From NCBI GenBank assembly GCA_023630585.1, contig CM042560.1:4847501-4911500 (forward strand): a stretch of DNA of 64,000 nt, read 5' to 3'. Of the stretch, positions 10,946 to 23,945 are shown piece by piece. A program made the translations under genes and the position numbers. The DNA is from Cranoglanis bouderius (lineage: Eukaryota > Chordata > Actinopteri > Siluriformes > Cranoglanididae). How positions within the stretch are numbered: position 1 is the first letter of the stretch; each line of letters begins with the position of its first letter. The notes under the pieces are model-generated. The model searched no databases. It was not told the origin of the DNA and saw nothing but the letters and a program-made list of their open reading frames with translations.

Positions 10946-11359
10946 AATTGCTTCTCTAAAACCTACTCATAAAAATGCTCATAATGCCCTCGGTATCTAT
11001 TCAAACCACAGAGTGATGAACAACGATGCCGACTTTCCATTTACTTTAAACATGCTTGTGTCAGCATTGGCCGGCTTTGCCAACCACCCACAATCTCCAA
11101 TACACTATTTTCTCTTTCAAATAGTTAAATCATTCTTTTAAAGAAAAAAAAGCTATCTTAAGCTATTGTGGAATGTTATGATGTCTGTGACTTGAGAGTT
11201 GTCCTCTAAAATGTGAACTCTATTGATCTATGGATCTAACATGGCATTTGAACCGCACCCACAGGACTGGATTTTAACACGTTTTCAGAGATGTCCCACA
11301 ACATTAAATGTAACTATAAATGAATAATGGGGGGAAAAAATTTTTTGTGTTGGCAAATT

Positions 11360-11490
11360 GCTCTACAAATTGCTGTGGTGTATTATACACTTCCGGATTG
11401 GAAAATAAACAGCTGTATGTTGGGCCACTTCAAACCACCCCCGTCACTATTTATTTTCCTATAGCAGCATGCACCGTTACGTTTTATTCC
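11360..11490. repeat. Palindromic MITE, AATAAAAC family, copy B
   Basis: ATTTTCCTATAGCAGCATGC ... GTTTTATTCC on the right; a decayed mirror copy (GTGGTGTATTATACACTTCC) on the left. Confidence 0.55.
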
Positions 11491-11937
11491 TTAAGCACCA
11501 CTCATCTACGCTTGGAATAGGTCCTTAATGTTCCATGTATTGTAGGAACTGTAGTGTAATTTATGGCAAAATATGTACTACTGGTCTACTTAGTGCACTC
11601 AAAATGAGGTGCAAATTGTGGTTTAAAAGCCACTTTAAATGGTGGACCACAGAGCCGCCAAAAAGCTCAGGACCAAACAGGAAATGCAAGTTCAGGCCAA
11701 AAACTGGGGAAATGTGGAAATAAATTAAGTTCTTAGTTCTTAAGTAAACAATGAGAGCATTATTAATACAGCTGATATTTCATTTGATTTCTGATTGGTT
11801 TTAATAAAAAATATGGTCATATACAGAATAAACTTTGTATAAAAGTGTGTACTTAAACTGCGTTCCATTTTCCCCCATTTGTTTAATGAGTTAAAAAAAA
11901 TTGTTAGAATTGATATACAGTATGAGATTAAGACATA

Positions 11938-12427
11938 CATTATACAGCCAAAAGTTTGTGGACACCTGACCATCACACCCATATGTGCTTGTTGAACATC
12001 CCATTCCAGAATTACCCCCCCTTTGCTGTTATAATAACCTCCACTCTTCTGGGAAGGCTTTCCACTAGATTTTGGAGCGTGGCTGTGGGGATTTGTGTTC
12101 ATTCAGCCTCAAGAGCATTAGTGAGGTTAGGCACTGATGTTAGGCGAGGAGGCCTGGGGTGCAGTCAGTGTTCTAGTTCATCCTGAAGATGTTCAGTGGG
12201 GTTGAGGTCAGGACTCTGTGCAGGACACTCGAGTTCTTCCACTCTAACCTTGGCAAATCATGTGTTCATGGAGCTCGCTTTGTGCACAGGGGCATTGTCA
12301 TGCTGGAACATGTTTGGACCTTTTAGTTCCAGTGAAGGGAAATTGTAATGCTTTGTTGCAACAGTTTGGAGAGGAACCACATATGGGCATAATAGTCAGG
12401 TGTCCGTAAACTTTTGGCCATGTAGTG
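11938..12427 (-). mobile_element. Tc1/mariner element, internally deleted (490 bp)
   Basis: Inverted ends CATTATACAGCCAAAAG (left) and CTTTTGGCCATGTAGTG (right), each followed by GGACACCTGAC or its complement. The minus strand still encodes the C-terminal catalytic part of a transposase: FQHDNAPVHKAS (second catalytic Asp), CPAQSPDLNPTEHL (catalytic Glu), LVESLPRR. Stops interrupt it and the N-terminal half is gone. A TA target site is seen on the left (11936-11937); the right one has mutated to TG. Confidence 0.85.
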
Positions 12428-15400
12428 TGCATACTATTTGTGCTATGACCAGGGTTGCAAGTTATTATCGACAAAAGGATCAAAATTGATAGCCTTAAAA
12501 GGCAGTACTAAAACTTTTGCTCAAAAGTAGCCCAAATCTGTGGTAAAACCATGCAACTGGAAAAATTCACGGGATTCATTTAGACGTGTTTTTGGTAGGC
12601 GGACAAAATCAGGCACAAAACTGGCTGCCACTAATTGCACAATGTTTAGTACATTGACAATCAATCAGCCATGCTTTTCATTTCTCCACTTTGTTTTTGA
12701 GTCGACACGCCACGTTTTGTGCAAGCCTCCCAATTTTTTGTGCAATATGTATGAGGGAGAAATGCATTTTGTGTGTTGCTGAATGCGCAGTTCTTAATTT
12801 GCATGTTAGGCTTGTACACCAGTTTGGTACATAACATGCCGGGTTTTTCGCACAGTATGTGGTCTTATTATGCCTAAAATTATGTCTTAATACATCTGGC
12901 CATGACAATACAATACAAAGTCCATTCTATGCTCTGCCCTTAATTCCAGACAAATATTCTGTTGCTCAGTGACTGTGTTGTTTATTTATTTGTACACTGA
13001 TGCAACTGGTGGACATACAATGCAAGTGGTTGGAAATTTCCACTTGCAAATTGTCCTCATGTACTGAATGTCCACCCTCAGAGCAGTCACACGGGAGCAG
13101 CGAAAGAAATCAGTGATTAGATATTTCCATTTCTATCCTAGATACTGTGACTCCACCTCCACCCTACAGAGCGAATGAAATGAGCTATGCACGTCTTATT
13201 AGCTATTACGCTAAAAATCATGCACGTTTTACAATCGCTACTTTCATAGTTTCCTGACAGTGTGTTTGTTTGTACTTGCTAACAGTTAAGACTGACACAT
13301 TTGTTGTGCATGACCTCTGATGAAACGTTGTCATCAGGCACAAAATGAGAGATGCTTTTCCCAAACAAGCTTTTCTCCGGCGACAAAATGCTACAAGAGA
13401 GGACTCCTAGCTCAGACGACAGCAGCCCTGTTGCTGTGGTAACACTATTGGGACAAAAAAAAAGAGGAAGGAGAAGAAAAAGAGGCAACATAACAAGCAT
13501 GCAGTGTTTTAGAGTAACACAGAGAAAATGAGAGCAAATATGCTGAAAGAATCTTTACAAGGCAATATGTTCAACTGTTTTGTTGCATCTTAATTCTGTT
13601 AGTTTTTCCCCACAAAATAAATATAGTTAGCATGTGCTTAGTTAGCACCTAAAAAGTCCATTATGCTAACAGTTAGCTCAGTTACCTACACATTAAGACT
13701 ATTTTGACAATATTTCAACCTCAACTCTTTTACAATCCATCAAATCCAAGGCTGCGACATTCCCAGCTACCGCAGTGCTAGCAATTAGCACTGTGACAGC
13801 ACTGCTAGGTCATAAATACTGCAGCAAGCAAGTTCTCAGGCTTAGCTGCTTAGCACTGAAGCTAATCCACATCTGCAGGCGCACAGATAGGCTCAGTGAC
13901 CTTGCACAAGCATGAGACGATTTACTTTCTCATTTACAAATAGATGATGTCTCTTTGCTGAGATAAGGCAGAGATGGATTCAGAGAGAATCATAACGTTG
14001 GCATTTACAATTAAAAGAGAATTATTTACTTCTACAGTCAGCGAGAGGGGTTCTTGCAATGAATCCTCTACACTGATTTTCACTCTGCCACCGTGTGGTT
14101 TGCTTCTTTTTTCATTTTTGAATGATTCTGTATGATTCCCCATGTAACTGTTGGCCGTGTAATGTATATTTGTTTACTAAGAATGAATGCGAATGTGAAC
14201 TTGTAATAAATGGCTAAACCTCTTACTTTAAACATGCAACTTTTCTATTTGTGAAATTATTAGAATTTATTAGAATTTGTATTAGAACTTGTAAAATGTA
14301 TAACTTTTTAAACTTTTAAATATATCATTTAAAGTGACATTGACCACTGCAAACACCTGGTTAGAAAAATCTGATCTTAAAAATCTTTTCCTCTGAAAAA
14401 GTATCCTGATTTACAGATTATTATCTATACAATTAAGTTTATTATCTATACAATTAAAAATACAGTATATAAAAATATACATATTTAGAATATACAGTAT
14501 TAGATTTAGATTTAGACTTTTTTTGACTGAAAAATTCATGAAAGCATTGCAAACATGTTTTTCAAAAATGTTTATTGACTTTCCCGACAACTGCCCTTAG
14601 ACATTTATTATAAGATTAGAGTAATTAAAGGTATATTTTTTTTCGCATTGAAGAAAAACATCAACATTATTAGCCGTGGTAATCCGAATACAGTGGAAGG
14701 TTGAATTACTCTGAAGCATCCCTTTAATACTAAAATCCAGACGGCATATGTGGCAGCTCTCATAATTCATTGTATAAAACTGTGAGGAATGTGATCTTAA
14801 TTAGAACGCTACAAAAAAGAAAAGCATGAAATAGCACTGGATGTGAGTAACGCTGGTCTTTGAGGACATCAGTGGTGTTTGTGTATGTGTGAGTTAGGAT
14901 GTGCTAATGCACTCACATTGCATAGGATTTGTAGTGCTAATTAGAAGCCATTCTTGCTTTCATTTTGTTGTTGTTCTGAAATGCCGCAGTTTGTCTGTCA
15001 TCTCTCTGAAAGGTGCCCTGCGCTTTCACACAGATGCTTTAGATCTCATTCGAGCTCATTCATTTGGCATGTGTGCGCTGTCATTTTGTGCTGACGTGTA
15101 AAGACCTGCAGTGGCTCCTTTTAATGTCTTTAACAACACCGTCCTCGGCTGCCTTTCGATGCCGCAGTGAAACGAGCCGAATCAAACTCTTGAACAGTCG
15201 CCTACTACTATAATAATCTCCCAGCACCACCAGGAAGTCCTTAGCATTGACACTGGAAGCTCTAGTGGTGGTTAAAGCTCTGTGTCAGGAATTGAATTTA
15301 ACTTTGTTATCATTATATTACATCTATACAAGTGTATGTTATAATGATTTTCTCATTGTTGAAAAGTAATTTCACCACCCAAAAATCTCCAGGCAACAGA

Positions 15401-16640
15401 AATCATGTGGTCAGCAACTGACGCTGAGTAAGGTTAGAACATTAGTAACAAAAATAGTACATGAAAAAATGAGTTCTAGTCTCTGAATGTACACCTACAA
15501 GGTGCACCGACAAGGTAAGTGTAGTGTGGGAGTGCGATTACGTAACACATAATAGATAATAAAGTGGCAGCATGATATGTATAATATACTGCGAAACGGA
15601 GTTAGCATAGGGTTTCCATAGCGAGAGGATTTGCAAACAGTGTGTATTATGACTTGGGCTCAGAATTCAGTGAGGGAGATCTGTATACTGAGGAAGGTTG
15701 GGGGTTGCACACAGCAACTTTTCATTAATAATTACATGTATTATTCCAGTTCTCTGTTATACCACAGTGCTGGTTAATTCTCAAATCTGATTGGTCAGGA
15801 GGCCTTGAATAATTTTCTGTAACAGCACTTAATTAAGTTGCTATCATTTCTATAATAATGACTTACACAGGGACTTACAGTATGCATGGCAGACGTATAC
15901 ACATTGATTTTAACATCACTGCTGCGGTGAAGTTTTCTGTGAAGAGACATTTATTTAGAATTTTTGGAATGAGTCTCCAGTGTCAGTGCTTTTGTAACAG
16001 TTTTCCACCATGGGAAAGTCTTCAAGACACTGGGCTTTGCGGTTGCTCAGTAACATGACTTATGTTATGAACCTTATGAACCTAACAAGATAAAAACTGA
16101 ACAAGAGAGAGAACGAGTAGAACGTCAGTTGGGATGCCACCACCGCCAACAAGTCTAGTCCTTCCTGTTACTAATTTGTATGCCTGAAATGCCCTTAAAA
16201 TATACTTCAAACAGGAAGGAAGCTATTGAAGAAAAACCTTGCTATGTTGACCTTGGTGTGACCTTAACCCTGTTTGGATCAGTTCCAAAATCTAAGAAGT
16301 TCATCTGCTGGTTATAATGATAATTCCATATAAATCCTACAAACATTCAAGCACTTGTTTGTAAGATACCTCGCTAACAAAAATCTCAGACAGACCCGCA
16401 GATGGACGGATGGGTGGACAACCCAAAACATAATGCCTACACCACCCAGCTACATAAAAAAGAGAGGCTGGTGAGGAAACTCTTAATAGTTGTTGTAAGG
16501 TAAGTAATAACAGCCTAAGAACTACCTTGTTTCATGGATGTTCCACAATAAGAATGTAAATATGAACAGATATATTATATAACTGTAATCTGTATTAATC
16601 TGTAAACTGTAAACTGTAATCGTTGCCAAATTGATGTGGT
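12428..16640. other. Repeat-poor intronic stretch
   Basis: No coding exon recognised. 15735-16075 is a repeat fragment (listed). The remainder has no obvious transposon ends or microsatellites. The part at 14730-15180 is comparatively balanced in composition, contains TAATTAG motifs and is a candidate for non-coding conservation. Confidence 0.4.
15735..16075 (-). mobile_element. Interspersed repeat related to 60.0-60.65 kb
   Basis: TCTGATTGGTCAG, GAGTCTCCAGTGTCAGTGCT and TTTTCCACCATGGGAAAGTC are the reverse complement of blocks at 60370-60440 and 60600-60640, in matching order. Non-coding, about 340 bp. Confidence 0.65.
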
Positions 16641-16646
16641 GTAAGA

Positions 16647-16758
16647 GGAATAAAATACTTCATGACATGCTGTTATTATGAAAATAACCAACTTCCGAGT
16701 GGTAACAGTAATGTCATGTTGCATTGGGCTGCATTCCTCCAGAGAATTGTTTTATTCC
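16647..16758. repeat. Palindromic MITE, AATAAAAC family, copy C
   Basis: Starts GGAATAAAATACTTCATGAC, then ATGCTGTTATTATGAAAATA; ends AATTGTTTTATTCC. Confidence 0.6.
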
Positions 16759-17830
16759 TTATATGTATGTTATGTAAGTACCCATTATTACATTTAATAT
16801 TACATTTACATTTGTAGACATGTTTTATATGTTAATTAGACATGAGATAGAATTTTGTTGTCTTGAATATTGTGATACAAACTGCCGGTTAGACAGATTT
16901 TGCTTCTCTCAAGTGTGTCGTGATATTTTCGTTTGATATTCATTATGGGGTCTACCTTTTCTTATACACTAGGTGGCAGCACCAGAGGTAGTAGCAAACA
17001 GAGCTCAAAATTTGCGAGGGGGAACCCAACTGACTTGAAGGATGCTTACTTAATAGTCCAAAGAAGTTAAGCTAATCATAAGGAAGAGTTATGGCATGTG
17101 TCAAACTCAAGGCTGGCAGCTTCGTTTAATTTCAGGTGGATGTCAGGCAGCAGTAGGAGCGGTGATGACATTAATTTGTTATTTAGCCTAATCATTTAAA
17201 GCACAATCTACCATCAAACAGTCTTTCCATATTTATCACGTTGCCATGAAATACATTTATAACACTGAAAAAGATTAAAAAAACATATTAATAATTGGAG
17301 ATTTTACACTTTGTATTATAAATCCTGATCTACACTACTTTTCTTACGATGCAATATATATTGAAATTGTAGGGGTTCAATTTGTTGCTGCTAAATGTAT
17401 TAAAATGTAATATTTCATTTGCGTGAATATCACCTCGTGTCAATATCGTCTCGGGAAGCCTGTATGAGGATAAGTCCCGTAATATTTCAAATTTCAGCTG
17501 GAATATATTTTAAATAAACTGATGAAATAAATTGATTTAAATAAGTTGATACATACATAACGGGTTAAAAAGTTCAAAGTTACTTTGTGTGGCCAGACAG
17601 CAACAGTAAGACAATAACAGGGAACATAATCAGTGAACTTTATTTTCTCTCAGGCTTGTCATTTGTCACTGAGCTGCCAGTTAAATAGCTTCAGTGATCT
17701 GGACGTACTGTACGGTGATCGCTGACGAGAAAATGAGTACAAGTGTCCCGTCATGGCTGTCTGTCTTTAACATTTCCCATCCAGACAGATATGATCACAT
17801 GCACACACAATGGACGTTGCAATTTGGGGC

Positions 17831-17837
<7 letters not shown>

Positions 17838-17896
<59 letters not shown>
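17838..17896. repeat. (GA)n microsatellite
   Basis: About 29 GA units. Confidence 0.97.
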
Positions 17897-17897
<1 letters not shown>

Positions 17898-18663
17898 AGC
17901 TTAATATAGGTGTAGACTAAAGGATTGTAGAGGGAGAGATGGTGCTGATGTCTGTCGATACTCTCCCTCTCTCTTTCGCTCTCTCGCTCATTGTTTTCCT
18001 CTCTTTGCTTTCATTAGGAGCAGGCCGTGTTCTGTGGTCAGGTAATGAAGCGTGACATACAGAACTCTTGCTGCTGATGAACTTTACTGAACAGAAAAGC
18101 ACAGGCCTGGAACAAGACCTCAACATGGCAGAACTACAAGGACAGAGGAACTGAAATTAGTTCTTCATGAAAGAACAGCAAGCAACTCCCAAATGCTACA
18201 CACAGTGACCTACTGTAAGTAAGCATAACCTAGAGCAATGGCTCGCAAACTTTTTACAGCCTGCAACCCCATTATCTGTAAAATAAATTCCACAAACCCC
18301 CTCATTATAGATTTATTTTATGAGCCAAATCCATTACTCATTTTTTTTTACTTGTACAATAATATTATGGCTATTTACTGGAAATATAGAGCTTTTTTAT
18401 AAAAATTAATTTTTCTTAACGTTCCACCCACTGAACACAGGTGCCATTTGACATTATTTACAGGCTACTTGTTGCTACTTTGAGTTATTTGAATAAAATC
18501 CATTTAATTTTTACCCATTTAAAGTTACCACTTAAACACACCAATATGTATAATAAGTCAATAATAAATTGAAAAATGTGCCAATGTTGGGTTGTTGTTT
18601 TTTTTCCATTACTGTAAAAGTGTAAAAAAAAAATTAAAAAATTATTTAAAAATGTATATATAC

Positions 18664-19794
18664 TGATCAGCCATAACATTAAAACCACCTGCCTAATATT
18701 GTGTAGGTCCCGCTTGTGCTGCCAAAACAGCTCTGAGCAGTCGAGGCATGGACTCTACAAGACCTCTGAAAGTGTGCTGTGGTATCTGGCACCAAGACGT
18801 TAGCAGCTGATCCTTTAAATCCTGTAAGTTGCGAGGTGGGGCCTCTATGGATCTGACTTGTTTGTCCAGCACATCCCAGAGATGCTCGATCCGATTGAGA
18901 TCTGGGGAATTTGTAGGCCAAGTCAACACCTTGAACTCTTTGTCATGTTCCTCAAACCATTCCTGAACAATTTTTGCAGTGTGTCAGGGCGCATTATCCT
19001 GCTGAAAGAGACCACTGGCATTAGGGGATATCATTGCCACGAAGGGGTGTACTTGGTCTGTAACAATGTTTAGGTAGGTGGAACACATCAATGATCACAC
19101 TGCCTCCGCCAGCTTGCCTTCTTCCCATAGTGCATCCTGGTGCCATCTCTTCCCCAGGTAAGCAACACACACGCACCCGGCTGTCCACATGATATTAAAG
19201 AAAACGTGATTCATCAGACATGGCCACCTTCTTCCATTGCTCCATGGTCCAGTTCTGATGCCTGTGTGCCCATTGTAGGTGCTTTCGGCAGTGGACAGGG
19301 GTCAGCATGGGCACTCTGACCAGTCTGCAGCTGCACAGCCCCACACACAGCAAGCTGCGATGCACTGTGTGTTCTGACACCTTTCTGTCATAGCCAGCAT
19401 TAACTTTTTCAGCAATTTGTGCTACAGTGGCTCTTCTGTGGGACAGAAAAGACGGGCTAGCCTTCTCTCACCACACGCATCAGTGAGCCTTGGGTGCCCA
19501 TGACCCTGTCACCGGTTGTCCTTCCTTGGACCACTTTTCGTAGGTAGTAACCACTGCATACTGGGAACACCCCAGAGATGCTCTGACCCAGTCGTCTGTC
19601 CATCACAATTTGGCCCTTGTCAAAGTCCCAGATCCTTATTTTTGCCCATTTTTCCTGCTTCCAACACATCAACTTCGAGAACTGATTGTTCACTTGCTGC
19701 CTAATATATCCCACCCCTTGGCAGGTGCCACTGTAACGAGATCATCAACGGTATTCATTTCACCTGTCAGTGGTTTTAATGTTATGGCTGATCA
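18664..19794 (-). mobile_element. Tc1-like transposon, near full length (1131 bp), defective
   Basis: Perfect inverted ends TGATCAGCCATAACATTAAA... and ...TTTAATGTTATGGCTGATCA. The minus strand encodes a decayed transposase in pieces: EHTVHRSLLCVGL, WTMEQWKKVAMSDESRF (first catalytic Asp), FQQDNAP then a stop where Arg or Cys is usual, HTAKIVQEWFEEHDKEFKVL, SPDLNRIEHLWDVLDKQ (catalytic Glu) and a C-terminal LVESMPRLLRAVLAAQAG. The in-frame stop and frame changes make it inactive, although the catalytic triad residues themselves survive. Family: IS630/Tc1/mariner, DD34E-type. Confidence 0.92.
18693..18929 (-). pseudogene. Tc1 transposase C-terminal fragment
   Basis: 78 codons open from a Met just upstream of SPDLNRIEHLWDVLDK, through QVRSIEAPPRNLQDLK and VESMPRLLRAVLAA. 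This is the final third of the catalytic domain and the C-terminus. The upstream remainder of the gene lies at 18930-19500 with a stop and frame changes. Confidence 0.85.
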
Positions 19795-19910
19795 TTGAAT
19801 GTATGGATGGATAAGCAATGAGGGGAAAGAAAAAAGAGGCATGGAAAGAGAGTGAAGACAGCAAATAAACAAATCTTTACAATTTATTTAAGAGAAAAAA
19901 GTGACAGACT

Positions 19911-19951
<41 letters not shown>
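19911..19951. repeat. (GATA)n microsatellite
   Basis: About 10 GATA units, ~115 bp beyond the right end of the Tc1 copy. Confidence 0.95.
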
Positions 19952-19952
<1 letters not shown>

Positions 19953-20220
19953 GAAAAGGAATAAATAGATAAGCAAACACAATAATGAAAATAACAATAA
20001 TAATAACAATAACAACTATAGCAAAAAGAAGAAGAAATATACAACCAAACAAATAAATAAATTATCTAACTTTCTGCAATTGGGAGCAGTATTTCTTTCT
20101 TGGCCAAAAGAGTACTAAAGAGAGCTTTCACTTGTTGATGAATCATGTACAGGGGAATTATTTTCATATGTGATATTTGAAAGGCAATGTGTGACTTTTA
20201 GAGAAGGTTGATGTGTTCAT

Positions 20221-20221
<1 letters not shown>

Positions 20222-20276
<55 letters not shown>
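20222..20276. repeat. (CA)n microsatellite
   Basis: About 27 CA units. Confidence 0.97.
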
Positions 20277-20277
<1 letters not shown>

Positions 20278-20748
20278 CAGAGGAGTGTTGAGTCACAGCT
20301 AATGTTTTTGATCTCCATGTCATCACGCTGATAGCCAACACTGTGATGTGACTGCTATGAAAACTGAGAAGATGAGAATCGAAATGCAAGTACGGGATCT
20401 AAAAGTGACATCATGGTAATGACGGCTGCAGCTGAGGGTACTGTAGGTCCACACAGCTTCTAAACACAAACACACACACACCTGCTGAGTTAATTCCACT
20501 CTGTTTAACCTCAGCTCGCCCTTCATCCTGCCTCCTCTGCTGTGACCAAACCTGTTACCCAACAGGTGGCCTACAATTCATACATAAAACAGATGGCTTC
20601 AACTCTGACTGAAGACGACTGATGCGAAACTCCATCTAGACAAATGCGGAGACGTGTACATACAAGTCCTGGTGTACTAAAAACTTTGCGTAAAAATGTT
20701 CAAAAAAATGTGCAGCCTACACATCAAAACATCTTGCCCATACAACTC

Positions 20749-21021
20749 CATCCAGGCATCCATTTTCATACCATTTTCCATCCTACACAGGGTTGCGGGG
20801 ACCCTGGGGCCTATCCCAGGGAACTCAGGGCACAAGGTGGGGACTACTGGCCAGACAATTTGGAAATGCCAATCAGCCTACAACACATGTCTTTGGCCTG
20901 GTTGGGGGGGAGCCAGAGTACCTGGAGGAGGACCCTGAAGCACGGGGAGAACATGCAGGTTCCATGCACACTGGGCGGTAGAGGGAGGCAAACGTGCTAA
21001 CCACTAAGCCACAATGCCCCC
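20749..21021 (-). mobile_element. SINE, ATGG-tail subfamily, near complete
   Basis: On the minus strand: a head with TGGCTTAGTGGTTAGCACGT (A-box-like), a body with GCATGTTCTCCCCGTGCTTC and CTGATTGGCATTTCC, a 3' part CTGGGATAGGCCCCAGG, and a GGATG-type tail. The B-box region is decayed. Confidence 0.85.
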
Positions 21022-21035
21022 TTCACCTGAAAGTG

Positions 21036-21300
21036 CAAACATTCATTCATTCATCTTCAGAAAGCACTTTCTCCTGCTCAGGGTCACATTGAATCTGGAA
21101 CCTATCCCTGGAACACTCTGCGTGAGGTGAGAATACTCTGGATGGGATGCCAGTCCATCACAAGACACCATGCACACACATTCACATTTACTGTAGGTGT
21201 AGCTTAGCATAGACAATCCACCCACTGGCATGTTTTTGAGATGTAGGATAAAACCAGAGAACATGTGAAACTACGCACGGACTCGGCAAGATCAAGATCC
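21036..21300 (-). mobile_element. SINE, ATTC-tail subfamily
   Basis: Plus strand starts ATTCATTCATTCATCTTCAG, then GGAACCTATCCCTGGAACAC, GATGGGATGCCAGTCCATCA and CAATCCACCCACTGGCATGT: the reverse complement of a tRNA-headed fish SINE body. It lies back to back with the copy at 20749-21021. Confidence 0.75.
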
Positions 21301-21619
21301 TACTGGTGCCCCTGAGGTGAGAGCTGCTTGTCCGTAAACATGTCCTTTTGTTATTATATTATTACAAAAAGAATACAAGTTCTCGAGTTGTAATTACAAC
21401 ATTGCGGTTGTGTTCAAGTGCGCCCACCTCGTAATTACGATATTTCCAACAGGACTTATTGTATTATCTATGTCTTGTTTCGAGTTACTCTTGCTTTAAT
21501 CATGTGTTCTTAGTCACTGCATGTTGTTGTTTCTTATTTCTAAGTTTCAAGTTACTCGTCCTCTTATCTCTCACTATTCTTGTTATTTCATATTTGTTAT
21601 CCTAGTGTCAAGTTTGTTA

Positions 21620-21682
21620 TCCATCCATCCATTTTCCATACCACATATCCTACACAGGGTTGCAGGGAGCCTGGAGCCTATG
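21620..21682 (-). mobile_element. SINE 3' fragment, ATGG-tail subfamily
   Basis: CCATCCATCCATTTTCCATA, then CCTACACAGGGTTGCAGGGA, GCCTGGAGCCTATGG. Only the 3' 63 bp remain. Confidence 0.8.
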
Positions 21683-22270
21683 GAAAACTACACTCTGATT
21701 AAAATGACATGTAAAGCGCAGTACAACAAACACAAATGACGCTGCAGGTAACAACGCAATTCACACTAACTACCTCGAGCAGCAGGAGCATCATTAGAAT
21801 GAAGTCGGCGGTATAATTGTGCAAAGCTGAGCTGACTGACTGTGCAAATTACATGAGATTGGAGTTCAGGGAGACTCGGCAAGACGTTCTGCTAATTTAA
21901 AAAGCGTGGATGGATGTCAATCTGGAAGATCGTAGCAAATTGGATGATAATACATGAAAGGTTGACAAAGGAAAGTAAAAGAAAGTAAAGAATCAACAAA
22001 TCAACAACAGCAACAAAAAAAAAGATCTAGTATTGCACAGATGGAGTTTCCTAGAAGGCTACAGCTTGGAGTGTCCCATTGCGCACATTAGACTCATATT
22101 TACAGTTTTTACCCATTGAACATCTCAGCAGTCAGCTCCTCTCAACACAGATCTGATGAATATTACTGGCAGGTGTGCCGAGAGATCACACTACACACAG
22201 AGAGCCACAGGAGGTGCTGTCAGACACGGATATGGTTCCATCCGTTTTTTGTTTTTTGCCTTTTGTTGCT

Positions 22271-22815
22271 GTTAATTCTGTATATTTGTAGCACATGGTT
22301 GCTCACCATTTGGTCCTCAGATGGCTGTAAAATATCACATGGCTCCCTCTTTCCTACACTAATCCTGTTTTACTATCCAGAAATCAATCTAATTTCCTAT
22401 ATGCTTAGTTGTTAACTCTGTGCACTTGTAACACATGGATGCTCCCCATTTGGTCCTCGCATGGCTGTAAAATATCACATCGCTACCTCTTTCCTGGCCT
22501 ACTCTGGTTGTAGTATCCAGAATCCAATCCAATTCTTGACTATATGCTTAGCTGTTAACTCTATGCACCTGTAACATATGGATGCCCTGCATTTGGTCCT
22601 CACAGGACTGTAAAATATCACCTCTTTCCTGTCTTACTCTTGTTTTAGTGTCCAGAATCTAATCCAGTTCTTGACTATATGCTTAGTTGTAAACTCTATG
22701 TCCTTGTAACACATAGATGCCACCAATTTGGCCCTCACATGGTGGTAAAATATCATGTGTCTACCTTTTTACTACCCTACTCCTGTTTTAGTGTCCAAAA
22801 TCTAATCCTTTCTGT
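22271..22815. repeat. Tandem repeat, about 4 copies of a ~140-bp unit
   Basis: Units begin at 22271, 22411, 22554 and 22689 with GTTAAYTCTRTGYACYTGTA. Each contains CACATGG, ATTTGGTCCTC, GGCTGTAAAATATCAC, CTCTTTCCT and TGTCCAGAATC, then TTGACTATATGCTTAG. Spacings are 140, 143 and 135 bp. Units are clearly diverged from one another. No similarity to a known family is recalled. Confidence 0.85.
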
Positions 22816-23667
22816 ACTCGAAACACTCCACATGCTATTATTATTGTGTCTGTTATTGTTAATTCAGACCCTCAATTATTCACATTCAAGGCCTTATTCT
22901 ATTCCCACCACCGAACAAGCTATTATTGCATCCGTTCTGGCTAAATTCGAACCAGACCAAAAGGCAGGAGCGGAAACCTTGGAATCTTTTAGGAAGTGAG
23001 AAAATAGAAAGTGTCACCTCAATCTGTTCAGCTAAATGTAAAAGAAAGAAGGCAAGGACTACTCGAGCTATAGCGTAGATTGAAACTGTAAATTGAACCC
23101 TGGCTCTAATTCACTTCGTCGTAACCAGAGTGAAGCAGAATGACAGGAAACTAAAGGAATACTTTACACATTTCCTCTTTATCTCAAGTGTGGTCGATCA
23201 GCCAAGATATATTTGGTGTTGGAAGCTCTATTTTACAGATATGACGCTAAAGCAGCTAACAAGTCAGGAAGTCTTACAAACTCTCTCTCTCTCTCTCTGT
23301 GTCTCTGTGTCTCTAGCCAAAATGGATTTCACAGTTCAAGAAAGTGATTGCATTATATGAAAAAAAAACCCTGATAAAATGATGGACAGAAATGTGTACT
23401 AATTCATATCTTATTACAAGAAAAAAAAATCCAAGTACTTAGCGAAGGATACATTAGAGAATATCAGCAATCATATTACACCAACATATTATGGATTGCA
23501 TGATTTTAGAGGTTATTATTAGTAGCTGTTACTGGATTTTTAAAAAAAATTTTTTTGCTAGATTTGCCTTAAAATGCCTAGTAAGTGTTGTCTTTCAATA
23601 GATCTATCTGGGACTGATAAATAAATATACTGTGCTCTGAAAGGCAGATTTTAATTAATTCCTTATT

Positions 23668-23945
23668 TCACTCATCTTCCATTTTATACTGGTCAGGATA
23701 GTGGTGGATCCGTAGTCTATCCCCGGAAAACTGGGCACAAGACGGTCCATGGCAGTGCATTTCAGGGCACCGTGCGCACGTGCACACCCACACTGACACC
23801 TTTAGAGTAGTCAAACCACCTCCCAACACATGTTTGGGAGGAAACCATAAAACCCAGAGGAAACCTAAGTATCAAACCAGGAGGTATCGAACTGTGGCTT
23901 GTCATTACTGTGGCTACCCATTGTGCCACCATTTTGTGAAGGGAG
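23668..23945 (-). mobile_element. SINE, ATTC-tail subfamily, diverged
   Basis: Plus strand carries CTGGTCAGGATAGTGGTGGATCC, ATGGCAGTGCATTTCAGGGC, ACATGTTTGGGAGGAAACCA and a terminal GTGGCTACCCATTGTGCCACC, which on the minus strand is the A-box-like head. Confidence 0.65.

Noticed and set aside
22116..22999. Open frames of 99 and 106 codons over the tandem repeat
   Set aside because: They translate the ~140-bp repeat and its edges; no similarity to known proteins.
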